From positions 33,477,522-33,541,521 of the forward strand of contig NW_022881603.1 in the NCBI RefSeq assembly GCF_003369915.1: 64,000 bases of DNA, given 5' to 3'. The notes beneath the pieces are model-generated. The model saw only the letters and a list, made by a program, of their open reading frames with translations. It was not told the origin of the DNA and made no database searches. The translations under genes and the position numbers were made by a program. Position 1 is the first letter of the stretch, and every line of letters begins with the position of its first letter. This document shows, in pieces, positions 36,779 to 48,122 of this stretch. This stretch comes from Drosophila miranda (taxonomy: Eukaryota > Arthropoda > Insecta > Diptera > Drosophilidae).

Positions 36779-37124
36779 CCGCGCCAAAGACATCAGCGAC
36801 CACGCTGCCCTACGGTTTCGGCACTCAGACACTGACATGCTTTCACACCGACTCGACGCTGACCGAGGCATTGACGAAGCCGAGTAGCAATTCGGAGGCG
36901 AAGGTAGCGTAAAAGAGAATTGAAGTACTAGCCCCGCGCGCCCGTACCATGAAGCGTCAAACGGAAATTGAAAAAGCATTTGTTCCTCATGCAACATCTT
37001 GGTATTGTATAGTCTTTGGTTATAGGTAGTGTTTAGGCGATTGTTCTGAAAGAAGAATAGATAAGTGTAGTGAATAAAAAGATAAGTAGGATAGTTCGAG
37101 GTAGGGAAATATAGAGCCAAGTTG
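36779..37124 (+). other. Gypsy leader upstream of gag, copy 1
   Basis: Non-coding; matches 48671-48865 and 49964-50113 in the second copy, where a DINE-1 splits it. A primer-binding site could not be recognised; it may lie in the part deleted with the LOA 3' end. Confidence 0.7.
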
Positions 37125-38577
37125 ATGAGCGCGTACAACTTGCGGTCTAAACAGAAAATGACCCGCAGGACTCCTCCACCAGGTAACCTCCAAGGACAGA
37201 TGCAAGGCGGTGACACACAGGGCGCTGAGGGGCGTGGAGACGACAGCCCTCCGAGATTCTCTCAGGAGTAAATGTCGCCATAGCGCAAGCACAGGAGACG
37301 TGGAGAGGCAGCATGGCAGATACCCTGAGTAAGACGCTGCAGGAGGAGATCCGTCGCGGCTTTATGGAGCTGATGGGGGCCATAACAGAGGTGATGGCGC
37401 CTCTGCGCCAGAACGTGGAATTGATCCAAGACCTGAGATTGGAAAGAGACCGGAATGAAATCAAGGATAATAATGGCGATCAGCAGCCTCTAGCTCACCT
37501 CAGGCAGAAGCCGAACACAGGGACCATTCCCAAAAGGTCCAAGGACGATGACGCATGGAATTCCCAGTCGCCTCCAAGGAAGCCGGCGAGGTTGAGCCAG
37601 AACTGGCGCAGAGGGATAGGCGAGGCGGACCTGGATCCAGGTGCTGGAAGGCAGAGACGGGAGACATCAGGAGACGGCGGAGGTCCAACAGATCTGCCAC
37701 CATTTGAAAGGAGAGACGATTGGAGAAGAGCGAGATGGGGACGCGTCGACAAATGGGAAATCCACTTCGACGGAGACCCAAATAAGATGACGGTGCAGGA
37801 CTTCGTGTTCAGGGTCGAGTTCCTCCGTAGGCAGAACCGACGGTCGTGGGACGAGGTCCTTGACAACTTTCACCATCTCGTCAAAGGACAAGCGGCGGAG
37901 TGGTATTGGCAATTTGTCCGAGAACGGCCTCCGGAAGTATGGGAGGATTTGAAGGACGAGTTGGTGTCCCGGCTCCGAGCGGTGGGTGGCGAGTTCGAGC
38001 GGCTACGCACCTTGCATGAGCGACGACAACAATCTGGCGAATCTGTGGAAGAGTACTTTAGAGCGCTGCGCAGGCTGGCAGCTAGACTCACCACACCTTT
38101 GGTTGAGTCCGAAATGGTGCGAGTCTTGAAGAAGGGACTCGATGACGAGATCGCCCGCTACGTTTACGCGATCCGAGTCCGAAACGTGGAGCAGCTGAGG
38201 GAGGAGTGCCTGGAAGTGGAGTACCACTTTCGCGGACGCGAGCAGAAGTCGACGTTCCGTCCTGCGCCGAAATTCCATTCAGCCGGGAAGCGAGTGGAGG
38301 AGCTAGAGCCAGAAACGGAGTTTCTGGATGAAGACGAAGCAAGGATAGTAGAAGAAACTCACCTGGCGAACAAACCCAGGCTGTGTTGCTGGAATTGCGG
38401 CCAGTTCGACCACGGGTTCCGAGACTGCGTGGCGAAGGAACGCAAAATATTTTGTTACCGCTGCGGAAAGCCAGAAATTTTTACTCCAACGTGTCCAAAT
38501 TGCTCGGGAAAAGCACGATCGGGCATGATGAAAGCGGGAGATCAGCGCTCGGGACAGAAGCCCGCGAAGAAATGAAC
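37125..38577 (+). pseudogene. Gypsy gag, copy 1 (N-terminal frameshift)
   Basis: The ATG at 37125 matches the intact start at 50114, but a 31-bp deletion near 37247 shifts the frame; the original frame resumes from ATG 37313. The remaining 420 codons include the capsid-like retrotransposon-gag region (WEIHFDGDPNKMTVQDFVF to EEYFRALRRLAARL) and one CCHC knuckle (CWNCGQFDHGFRDC). A second knuckle-like motif (CYRCGKPEIFTPTC) lacks the histidine. The frame ends at 38575 after overlapping pol. Confidence 0.88.
38506..38512 (+). promoter_or_regulatory. -1 ribosomal frameshift site GGGAAAA between gag and pol
   Basis: The heptamer fits X XXY YYZ with gag codons GGA AAA. A one-base backward slip puts the ribosome into the pol frame, which then reads GKSTIGHDES and stays open to 41913. 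The gag frame continues only 21 codons further. Confidence 0.7.
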
Positions 38578-41500
38578 GATGGTCCACTAATCAATATAGA
38601 AATTAAGAATAATAGCCCGAATAAATTTAATAAAAATAGTTTGAAGTTCATACCGGCCGAAGAGAGGATGAGGAGATACATACAAATTCGAAACCAGATC
38701 TTTGATGACAGGCAGCTGGAGGGGATGCGCGGTGTCAGTCGTAGACTCCAAAAGGCCCGTTCCAGATTTAAGGAAAGGCGACAGACTCGCAAAGAGGTGG
38801 CCGAGGCAGTCAGACGAGGAGCAGGACGCGATCCCGGAGTATTTGCCGAAGTGCAGATAAGAGGACATCGGATTGCTGGACTCCTAGATAATGGGGCATC
38901 CGTTAGTGTCTTAGGAAAGGGCAGCCGTGAACTCCTTGCCGACCTCGAGGTGGAAATGGACAATTATGTCTCGATCATCAAGACAGCCTCTGGAGAAGAC
39001 AGGTCCATAGTCGGCAAAACCAAACTCTGCGTAGGATATAACGGAACGAATAAAGAGATCTTGTTTTACGTATGCCCGAACCTAGAGCAAGCCATGTACC
39101 TGGGTATTGATTTCTGGAGATCCTTCGCGCTGGCTCCCACAGTCCTCGGAGAAGAGCCCAGTCGATCCAGCGAGGCCCAAGTAGGCGAGATCCAAATGTC
39201 ACAAATCAGCCAGTACGCCGAACTTCGCCAGGAGGACGTGGAGGTGGAAGCTTGGACCCTGGAAGACACGGAGACCGAAGAGCTGGAGAAGGTAAAGAAG
39301 GAGTTTCTGACCTATGAGGATGCCGCATTAGGAACAACGACGGTAGAGCAGCATCGGATCCAGTTGATCGAGGGCGCAGAACCATTTAAAGATCGGCATT
39401 ACCCTCAATCCCCAGCGATGCAGGAGGTGATCTGGACCGAGGTGGATAAAATGCTGGAACTAGGAGTGATCGAGGTCAGCGATAGTCCATGGAGCAATCG
39501 GACGACGGTGGTGCGAAAGCTAAACAAAAATAGATTCTGTTTGGACGCGCGGAAACTGAATCAGCTCACCGTAAAAGATGCTTACCCTCTTCCTAGCATC
39601 GAGGGAATACTATCCAGGATTGACCAGACATATTACATTTCCAGCGTCGACCTCAAATTCGCATTCTGGCAAATTAAATTGGACACAGAAAGGCGGAAGT
39701 GCACCGCATTTACCGTTGCAGGCCGTCCGCTGAATCAATTCGTGATGATGCCCTTCGGTCTGTGTAACGCTGCCCAGAGGTTATGCAGAGTGATGGATAA
39801 GGTAATCCCGACTCAGCTCAGATCAAACGTTTTCGTTTATTTGGACGATCTTTTGGTGATAGCCCCGGATTTCCAGACGCATCTGCGATATCTGCGATTG
39901 GTGGCCCAGTGCCTGAAAAGAGCGAATTTGACGATAGGTCTAAAAAAATCCAAATTCTGCTTTAAGTCGCTGAAATACCTGGGGTTTATAATCGGAGGCG
40001 GCACGCTGCAAATGGATCCCGATAGGGTTGTGGCTATACAAAAGATCCCGAGCCCGAGTTCAGTAAAGGAGCTACGGAGCTTCATAGGAACCGCAGGATG
40101 GAATAGGCGCTTCATCAAGGACTTCGCCACCATCGCGGTACCGTTAACAGATGCTCTGAAGAATCATCCGCGCGGGAAGTTTTCCTTGCCAACGGAAGCG
40201 AGGGCGGCCATAGAATCCCTGAAGAAGGCACTCACCACGGCTCCTGTATTAGTCCATGCCGACTTTAAACGCCATTTCTACATCCAGTGCGACGCCTCAA
40301 ATTTTGGAGTGGGAGCAGTGCTTTTTCAGCTGGATGATGACAAAGCAGAGCGACCAGTGGCATTCTTTTCTTCCAAGCTAAACAAACATCAAATAAATTA
40401 TTCGGTAACGGAGAAAGAATGCTTAGCTGCGGTATTGGCGATTGAAAGATTCAGGCCATATGTGGAATTGATGCCGTTCACGGTAATCACTGACCACGCC
40501 ATCCTTAAATGGCTAATGTCACTCAAGGACCTGAATGGGCGTCTAGCGAGATGGTCATTGCGGCTGCAGAGGTTCGACTTTGAGATCGAACACCGCAAGG
40601 GAGTCGAAAATATAGTGGCGGATACACTATCGCGCTGCATCGAGGAGGTGGTTCTAGACCCAACGGAAATCCTCGGATTCCAGACGAAGGAATTCAAATC
40701 AACGGAATACCAGGAGTTGAAAGGAGAAATCTGCAGGAACAAAGAATTATTGCCTGACCTGCGAATAGACGGGGACCTGGTATTCAAGCGAATGGGCTTC
40801 GCGCAAATCGACGACCAAGTGGAAGGTTCAATGTGGAAATTATGGATTCCCGCGGCACTGACGAAAACCCTCATCGCGAAGGCCCACGAAGACCACACAG
40901 CTGGACACGGTGGAATGAAGAAGACCTTGCATAGGTTAAAAAGGCACTACTACTGGCCGGCGATGACGGCACAAGTGCTGGAATACGTCCGAAGCTGCAC
41001 CGAATGCAAGGAATCCAAAGCTCCCAATTACCGTAGCCAAGTCGGGATCGGTCAGGAAGTGGTCACGGAGAGGCCATTCCAAAAGATCTACATAGACTTC
41101 CTGGGAAAGTATCCCAGGTCAAAAAGGGGACAGGCCTGGATTTTCGTCGTCGTAGACCACTTTTCAAAATTTACCTTCTTGAAGGCGACGAGAGAGGCGA
41201 CCGCTGCGAACGTCGTTCAATTCCTGGTGCAAGAGGTATTCTACAAATTCGGGGTGCCAGAGGTGATCCACTCCGACAACGGCAAGCAGTTCCTATCGAA
41301 GGCGTTCATGGACATGGTCAGCGGCTTCGGGATCCGACACATGCGCACAGCAGTCTACTCGCCGCAAAGCAATGCAGCCGAGAGAGTAAATCGGACGATA
41401 CTCGCTGCAATAAGGACGTATTTGGAAAAGGATCACAGAGACTGGGACATCTACCTACCGGAGATCGAAGTTTCAATCCGTGACTCGGTGCACGAAGCCA

Positions 41501-41913
41501 CAGGCGTAACGCCGTTTTTCGCTGTATTTGGACAACAGATGTTTCTGAATGGGAACTGCTATAAGCTGGCGAGGAAGCTGCAGTCTTTGACGGAACATGA
41601 AGTGCACGCATTAGATCCCGCGGATAAGCGACACCTCATTCGCGAGCAAATTAAACGCAGCCTACACCAAGCGTATGAGCGGAGCAGCCAGCGATACAAC
41701 AAACGGGCCCGAGTCTTTTTCGCCAGACCTGGCCAAGAAGTCTACAGGCGCAACTTCACCCTCAGCGACTTTGGCAAAAGCTACAACGCCAAGTTCGCCC
41801 GGAAATTCCTAAAATGCAGAGTCGTACGTCCAGTAGGGAATAACGCCTACGAGCTGGAGGATCTGTCGGGGAGGCCGGTGGGGATTTTTCACGCCAAAGA
41901 CCTAAAATTGTAG
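38513..41913 (+). CDS. Gypsy-type Pol polyprotein (PR-RT-RNase H-IN), Osvaldo/Ulysses-like
   Basis: One open frame of about 1130 codons after the frameshift site. Order: aspartic protease with LLDNGASV (38881-38904); reverse transcriptase with LDARKLNQLTVKDAYPLP and catalytic YLDD (39838-39849); RNase H with CDASNFGVGA (about 40288) and TDHAILKWL; integrase with an HHCC zinc domain (HEDHTAGHGG to CTECKESK, about 40884-41010) and a DDE core (YIDFLGK at 41089, HSDNGKQF with Asp at 41275, Glu codon at 41380, 35 residues later). The C-terminal part has no env after it. No stop or frameshift is seen, so this pol may be functional, although the gag beside it is not. Confidence 0.92.
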
Positions 41914-42938
41914 CGAAAACTTCAGACTGAGTCAGAAACAAGGGAAACGCACTCACGTAGGGAATATCCGATCAGTGGGTGTAAGCCTACGTTGGGCGCT
42001 GCAAGATCCTAGGCACCGTAATGTCCGGGAAGGCCAGCAGTTTTAGGGAAACGTGTAACTCTTCGCTGTTTGCGAATAATACTCCGCGGCCATGGTCGCT
42101 CGAATTTTCGCTAGGTGTTGCATGCGAAGATATCGATAGGTGATATCCCATAGAAGCGGTGAGGAGGAAAGAAGTTCGAACATAGTGGCAAGGCCAAAAT
42201 TTAAGGGGAAAGGTTTAGCAAGAGTGGCGCCACCTGGTCCTGGAGAGTGAGAGTTCCGCGCGCTCTCCGGAGCCGTTATGAGAGAAGATATCCGATCTCA
42301 TCCCATAACGGAGTCCCGAAGCCAACTCACCCATACCCCAAAGAAAAGAGAGCCGCCAGCAGCCCGAATCAGGCCATGCCCTTGAACCTAGTTCAAGGGC
42401 GATAGAAGAGAGAGCGATGGGGATCAGCGGCCCGGGAGCATTAAACAGAGCAGCTAAGCCAAGAGGGGGTTCGGAGAAAGAAATTCCCGCAACGGAGGAG
42501 CATGCGCGCCGGACATAGTGATCTAGTGATTTTTTTCGTTCTGAAAGGATGAGGATGGAGTAGTGGCCATCACCCTGAAAAAAAAAGATAAATAAATCTG
42601 TGATTCCAGGGGATCCAGATCAGTGAGAGACCAGGAACCAGGACTAGCGGGACGGGAAAGGGACCCAAGAAGCATAAGAGGAATAGGTCACAGCTCCGCC
42701 ATCCTGGCTTGGTTTTGCTGGGCTCGAAGACACAATCCTGGCCACGTAGAGCGGGTCCCTCGCCCATTTAGAGAGAACAAAAAAATCTTCAATTAACTTA
42801 TTTACTCCCATTATTTATTTTTGTTAGACGTCTCCATTTATATGTATATGTTAATCCCCTAATTTAAGTCCGTCCATATTATATCTATATGTAACTTATT
42901 TATATTTATTATATTAATTATTTCTATTTATCTATTTA
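41914..42938 (+). mobile_element. Gypsy 3' non-coding/LTR region, copy 2, left part
   Basis: Matches 31307-32254 but has about 80 extra bp near 42270-42410 (TTATGAGAGAAG to CAAGGGCGATAG), which copy 3 also has; copy 1 has lost them. It is interrupted at 42938 by the nested element and continues at 46947. Confidence 0.75.
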
Positions 42939-43197
42939 TGTAGGAAACGAAGGAAAGAGAGAGACACGAAGCTGTCGTGTTTTCGTCGTGTCGTCGGGAT
43001 AGAGCAGTAATCCGCTCTGAGAGAGCCGATAGCAAGAGAGAGAGATAGTCAGTTGTCAGTTCAGCCACGCATCAGACGTACACGCATATAATTATTCACA
43101 AACATACTTGTAAAACTTGGAGCTGTTATAATTTTAAGTCCAACATACTTATCAAATAAATGTTACTCGTTGCCATCAAGCAACTTAAACTACTACA
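42939..43197 (+). repeat. 5' LTR of the SAP-Gag element
   Basis: 259 bp, TG...CA ends. It contains an AATAAA at about 43155 and differs from the 3' LTR at two positions (near 42976 and 43012). Confidence 0.93.
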
Positions 43198-43200
43198 AAT

Positions 43201-43213
43201 TGGGGGCTCGTCC
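43201..43213 (+). promoter_or_regulatory. Primer-binding site, tRNA-Pro-like
   Basis: TGGGGGCTCGTCC starts three bases after the 5' LTR. It is complementary to the usual 3' end of tRNA-Pro (family knowledge), hence the likely primer for minus-strand DNA synthesis. Confidence 0.6.
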
Positions 43214-43284
43214 GAAAATAAGCCCAAGACAACAACATTTGCAAGTGAGATTTGTGCGTGTATTTGGAAATTTTGGCGAACACG

Positions 43285-43880
43285 AGGCTAGAGCTACAAG
43301 GAGACAAGCGGCACAGAGACGACAATCTGAGCGCGTTCGTTCCAAAGAGAGCAGAAGCGACAAAACTACGGCAGACGGCAGCAAACACAGCAAGAATCAA
43401 AACCTTCGTTGTTGTTGTTGTGCATTGCGTCTGAGAGGCTAGAGCTACAAGGAGACAAGCGGCACAGAGACGACAATCTGAGCGCGTTCGTTCCAAAGAG
43501 AGCAGAAGCGACAAAACGACGGCAGACGGCAGCAAACACAGCAAGAATCAAAACCTTCGTTGTTGTTGTTGTGCATTGCGTCTGAGAGGCTAGAGCTACA
43601 AGGAGACAAGCGGCACAGAGACGACAATCTGAGCGCGTTCGTTCCAAAGAGAGCAGAAGCGACAAAACGACGGCAGACGGCAGCAAACACAGCAAGAATC
43701 AAAACCTTCGTTGTTGTTGTTGTGCATTGCGTCTGAGAGGCTAGAGCTACAAGGAGACAAGCGGCACAGAGACGACAATCTGAGTGCGTTCGTTCCAAAG
43801 GAAGCAGAAGCGACAAAACGACGGCAGCAAACAGCAAGAATCAAAGAACATTGATTGTTGTTGTGTTGCACTGCGTCGGA
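43285..43880 (+). repeat. 151-bp tandem repeats in the leader of the SAP-Gag element
   Basis: Copies start at 43285, 43436, 43587 and 43738, each with AGGCTAGAGCTACAAGGAG; the fourth is diverged at its end. Copies 1-3 are almost identical. They include a GTTGTT run and lie between primer site and gag. A role in packaging or translation is possible but unproven. Confidence 0.93.
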
Positions 43881-44303
43881 CGGAGACTACAACTACAAGA
43901 AAAGACAAGCAGCAGTTCATTTTGTAACAGCAGAAGCAGCGACGATTCGGGAAGCGACAACGAGTTATCGGCGAACGGCGAGAGCAAGGCAAGGCAACAA
44001 AGAGAGGACGGCAACAGCGACATCGACAGGCAAGCGAGATCTGGATGTGGTGGTGTGTGTGCGTCAAATTTGGAGTCTGGAAAGTTCTGCGCAGAAGCGA
44101 GAGTTAACAAGGGTAAACCCATAGTAAGGTGAGCGTTAACAGAGAAGCGATCGTTAACAGTGACGACTTTAAAGGCGTTTTCGAAATCGATGTTAACTGG
44201 AAAATTGTTAACAGGCCAGCAGTAATAAGGTTGTTTAAGTTGATTTAATTACATTTTCTTAGATATAAGCTAATATCAATTATTTTGTATTTAAATCGTC
44301 ACG

Positions 44304-46751
44304 ATGCAAGTTGAAGATATAATGACACTGAGAGTCGCAGATTTGCGAGAGAAGTTAAGAGAGCTTGCGTTGCAGACGACGGGACGAAAGCGCGATTTGC
44401 AAGATAGACTATTAATACATCACGGCTTTCCAGTTGAGGATGAAGAAGAGTCAGAGGATGAGTCCGTAGTAACAGCAGAGGATGATACCGTAGCAGTTCA
44501 ACCAGGTACGCGACAGGCAGAGTATAAATCTTGGTTTACGCTAAAAGACGTGGAAGGTAGTGTGTCACAATTTTCTGGTTCTAATAATCCCGACATCAAT
44601 CAATGGATAGAGGAATTAGAAGAATGCGCAGCTACTGTTCAATGGAGTCAATTACAATTATTCATTTATGCCAAGCAGTTGTTAGTTGGTGCAGCAAAAT
44701 CTTTCGTTCGTAGTTTGCGTGATATTCGTAATTGGAATTCGTTGAAGGCAGCTCTGTTGGATTAGTTTAGTGTTAAACTGTCGTCCGTAGAAGTACATAG
44801 AATGTTGCAAAAGCGCCAGCAGAAAAAAGGAGAGTCGTTGCATGAGTTTTTGTATGCGTTAATGGAGATAGCCAAGCCAATTAAACTAGATGATGAGAGT
44901 TTAATCGAATATTTTGTGGATGGTATACCAGACGCTAGGGCAAGTAAGGCAATGCTGTACCAAGCTAGAAACTTAAAGGAGCTTAAATTTCAGATCGATG
45001 TTTACCAGAAAGCTAGAGGCGGATCCAAGCCGATGAGTAAGAATTGGCCGCTGAGTAATAAAAGTGAGAGTTCGGTGAAAGGGTCGATGGCAGAGAATTT
45101 TAGGAAATGTTTTAAGTGTGGAGACAAATCGCATTTGAGGAAAGATTGTCCCAAAAATGATTTTTGTTGTTTCAAATGTGGCCAACCAGGACACCGTGCT
45201 GCAAGCTGTAATGTCAAGGTCGAAACCAGACAAGAAAAGAGATCGAATACGAACATTATTCGAGATAAGGAAGTCGTCAATAAGCCGTCAGGTATTTTCA
45301 CTCCATCAGGTTTGGAATTAAAGGATATTAAGTACGCGAATTTGGTATTCCAAGGTTTGATTGATACTGGAGCAGATTTGTGTTTAATTCGCAGGAGGGT
45401 ATTTTTGAAATTTGGAAATCTTGAACTGATCGGCCAGGAGAAATGTTTAACAGGTATTGGAGATAGTCAAGTTGTAACTTTTGGTAGCTTTTCGATACCA
45501 GTGAAAATCGATGAGATTGGAATGGAGGTAGAATTTCATGTCATTCCAGACGAGGATATTGGTTTTGAAGCCATTTTAGGAAGGACTATTCTGGATCATG
45601 TGGACATGCAAGTTTCTAAGACAGGAACAAGATTTGTTCGTAGAGTTTGTGGCGAGGATAAAGATAAGAAACTTGATCAGGTAGCATCGTCCTCATGCGT
45701 GGAATTGTTTAATGAATATAAAGGCATTTGCATGTCAAGTATTGACGAAGCTGAGAAGGAGTTTTCAATTGATGTTGGTCATCTCAGTGAAGTACATGCT
45801 AGAGAGGTTAGGGGTATGGTAGGAAAGTACCAACCTCAGAGAATTGTAGATGCGCCGATAAAAATGAAAATTGTATTAGTGGATGAGATACCAGTTTTCC
45901 AGCATCCGAGACGATTACCGTTGTGTGAACAGGAAATCGTGGACAAGCAAGTGGAAGAGTGGCTGGCTCAGAAGATTATAAAGCCAAGTACATCGGAGTA
46001 TGCATCACCAGTAGTGTTGGTACCGAAAAAGAACGGTAGCAAGAGACTATGCTGTGATTACCGAAAGCTGAATGAGAAAATACAGCATTTAATGATTGCC
46101 ACAGGCGTTCCACGTGGGAATGGTCAAGTCGAAAGGATGCACAAGATAGTGGTGCCTATGTTGTCGAAATTGTGTCAGGGTAATTCCGGTAGTTGGTATA
46201 AGCATCTAGGAAAAGTACAGCAAATGATCAACAGTGTTGAGCCGCGAAGTACCAAGGTAACACCTTTCAAGATATTGACTGGGCTAGACATGCGTATAGG
46301 AATGGATCCAAAAATAAAAGAAATATTGGAAGAATCACTTATCGAAGAGTTGAACAAGGACCGCGAAAAAATTAGAAAGGAAGTAGTTGAAAACATTGCA
46401 CGGTTACAGCAGGAAAACAAGAAGAGTTTTGACTTAAAAAGGAAACTAGATAGACAGTATGAGGTTAATGAGCTAGTAGCTATCAAGCGTACTCAGTATG
46501 GTACTGGATTAAAGCTAAAAGGAAAGTATCTAGGGCCGTATAAGGTGGTTAGGGTAAAGAATCATGGAAGGTACGAAGTCGAGAAGATTGGGGATACTGA
46601 GGGTCCCTATAAGACCTCTACAGTTTCAGAATATATGAAACCTTGGCTAGACCCATCCGAGGCGAATGGTCCGTCAGGACAGCCGAATGTAGGAAACGAA
46701 GGAAAGAGAGAGACACGAAGCGGTCGTGTTTTCGTCGTGTCGTCGGGATAG
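44304..46751 (+). pseudogene. Gag-Pol remnant with SAP domain, nonsense codon and RT-IN deletion
   Basis: The frame opens at ATG 44304. An N-terminal SAP-like motif (LRVADLREKLRELAL, residues 9-40) is followed by an acidic linker and a gag domain, broken by TAG at 44763-44765. The same frame continues with MLQKRQQKKGESLHEFL, two CCHC knuckles (CFKCGDKSHLRKDC, CFKCGQPGHRAASC), protease (LIDTGADLCLI, about 45358) and the start of RT (CCDYRKLNEKI, to about 46082). It then jumps in frame to an integrase C-terminal part (GVPRGNGQVERMHK onward). The stop at 46749-46751 lies inside the 3' LTR. Gag and Pol share one frame. It cannot make RT or active integrase. Confidence 0.88.
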
Positions 46752-46946
46752 AGCAGTAATCGGCTCTGAGAGAGCCGATAGCAAGAGAGAGAGATAGTCA
46801 GTTGTCAGTTCAGCCACGCATCAGACGTACACGCATATAATTATTCACAAACATACTTGTAAAACTTGGAGCTGTTATAATTTTAAGTCCAACATACTTA
46901 TCAAATAAATGTTACTCGTTGCCATCAAGCAACTTAAACTACTACA
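46688..46946 (+). repeat. 3' LTR of the SAP-Gag element
   Basis: 259 bp, pairs with 42939-43197. The last 64 bp of the Pol frame run into it. No clear polypurine tract stands directly in front of it. Confidence 0.92.
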
Positions 46947-48122
46947 TTTATTTATTAACCGCCCGTAGTGATAAGATGAGGGGGGTATGAATAGGCAGGC
47001 TTAGTGTAGCGATGATACCGTGTAAAATTAGGAAATTGAAGTGAAAATTATAACGACGAAAATGAATTGCTAAGCGTTTCATATGGGGGAAGAGGAGCCA
47101 CAGCAACGAGACGGTAAGGCTGCTGCACATGGCAGGGAGATCCAAAACGTTGTTATTCAGATCTCAGGTAGAGAGGGTACGTCAGGGGTAAAAACATCGA
47201 CACCTCGACCTGGTCCACATCTGTGTTGAAGGAAGTTACTGTAATGTTGTTTGTCGAGTAGAGTCCGTTTGCAGTTTTTTTTGGCGATTACTTTTGTTGT
47301 TTCAATTTGTTCGAGATGTCCAATTAGTTGGTATATTGTGCGACCTGAGGGCTTGGGAAGTACCCAGCCCTGGGATGACTGGCTAGCCGGCCTTGCCCCG
47401 AAGAAAACAAAGGTTCGTAACAATAATGGCGAACAATCTGAGACAGGGAAGTGGACTCGCAGTCCTGGCTCTACCATCAAAGAGGGAGAGTACGGATGCG
47501 AATCACACAGACGTCGAAGAAAGTATAAATATCCAGCAGAGAAGATAGATCTCGAGTGGTATTTTGCAATCTGGGGTCCATCGGTGTTCCGGTGGCCTGT
47601 GAGGGACTCGACGAGTTGGCTCACAGAAGAACTGCGCTGAGGGATCTGAGGATGCAAAGAAAATCCACAAAGTAAAAAGTTTTTTTTGGTGTTTGATGAT
47701 TCGGCACTTATCTGACAACGGGAAGCAGGAAATCTCAAGAGGGGATTTGGTTTGGCACTGGCAGAGGAGAATCCACAAGCCAGTTAGCAACCGGCCCGGT
47801 GCCTGGTGTGCAAAATGAGAACCTGAAGAAGAAAAAAGAAATACCCGAAGTTAGGATATGGCCAGAAAGATTTCTGTTTTTCGCTTCCCCTGCTTACCGC
47901 TGGATGCAGTCGGGAGGGTAGATTCTCAATGAGATTTTTGTTCTGAGTGGCCCGTGGGGACAGAAGTCGGCCACGCGTTGCACTCGGAGCAGCTACAACA
48001 TCCCGCAACGGGCATTCAGTAGGGAAGTAGGCGGAAACAGCGACTGTAGGGAAGTGAGCGCCCTTGACTCTTAATCTTCCAAGGAAGATAAGAGTAGTCA
48101 ACAGTGCTCGCAAAGTTCTAGA
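46947..48122 (+). mobile_element. Gypsy 3' non-coding/LTR region, copy 2, right part
   Basis: Continues copy 2 after the nested element and matches 32255-33430 almost base for base, including the TATA box at 47524-47531. It ends at TTCTAGA, beyond which copy 1 changes to LOA sequence. Confidence 0.75.

Larger units (their letters stand above)
42939..46946 (+). mobile_element. Internally deleted gypsy-like LTR element with SAP-domain Gag
   Basis: Complete LTRs (42939-43197 and 46688-46946, 259 bp each, TGTAGG to CTACA, two visible differences) and a 4-bp target duplication TTTA (42935-42938, 46947-46950). The empty site is seen at 32247-32262. Only about 4.0 kb long, because most of RT, RNase H and the integrase core is deleted. 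It is a young non-autonomous insertion in the gypsy LTR. Confidence 0.93.

Noticed and set aside
41987-42003. ACGTTGGGCGC, like the sense 3' end of tRNA-Lys, after the gypsy pol stop
   Set aside because: It is in the wrong orientation for a primer site of this element and only about 11 bases match; probably chance.
43285-43880. Regular tandem repeats considered as a CRISPR or satellite array
   Set aside because: Repeats are 151 bp without spacers and lie between an LTR and gag of a retroelement in an animal genome.
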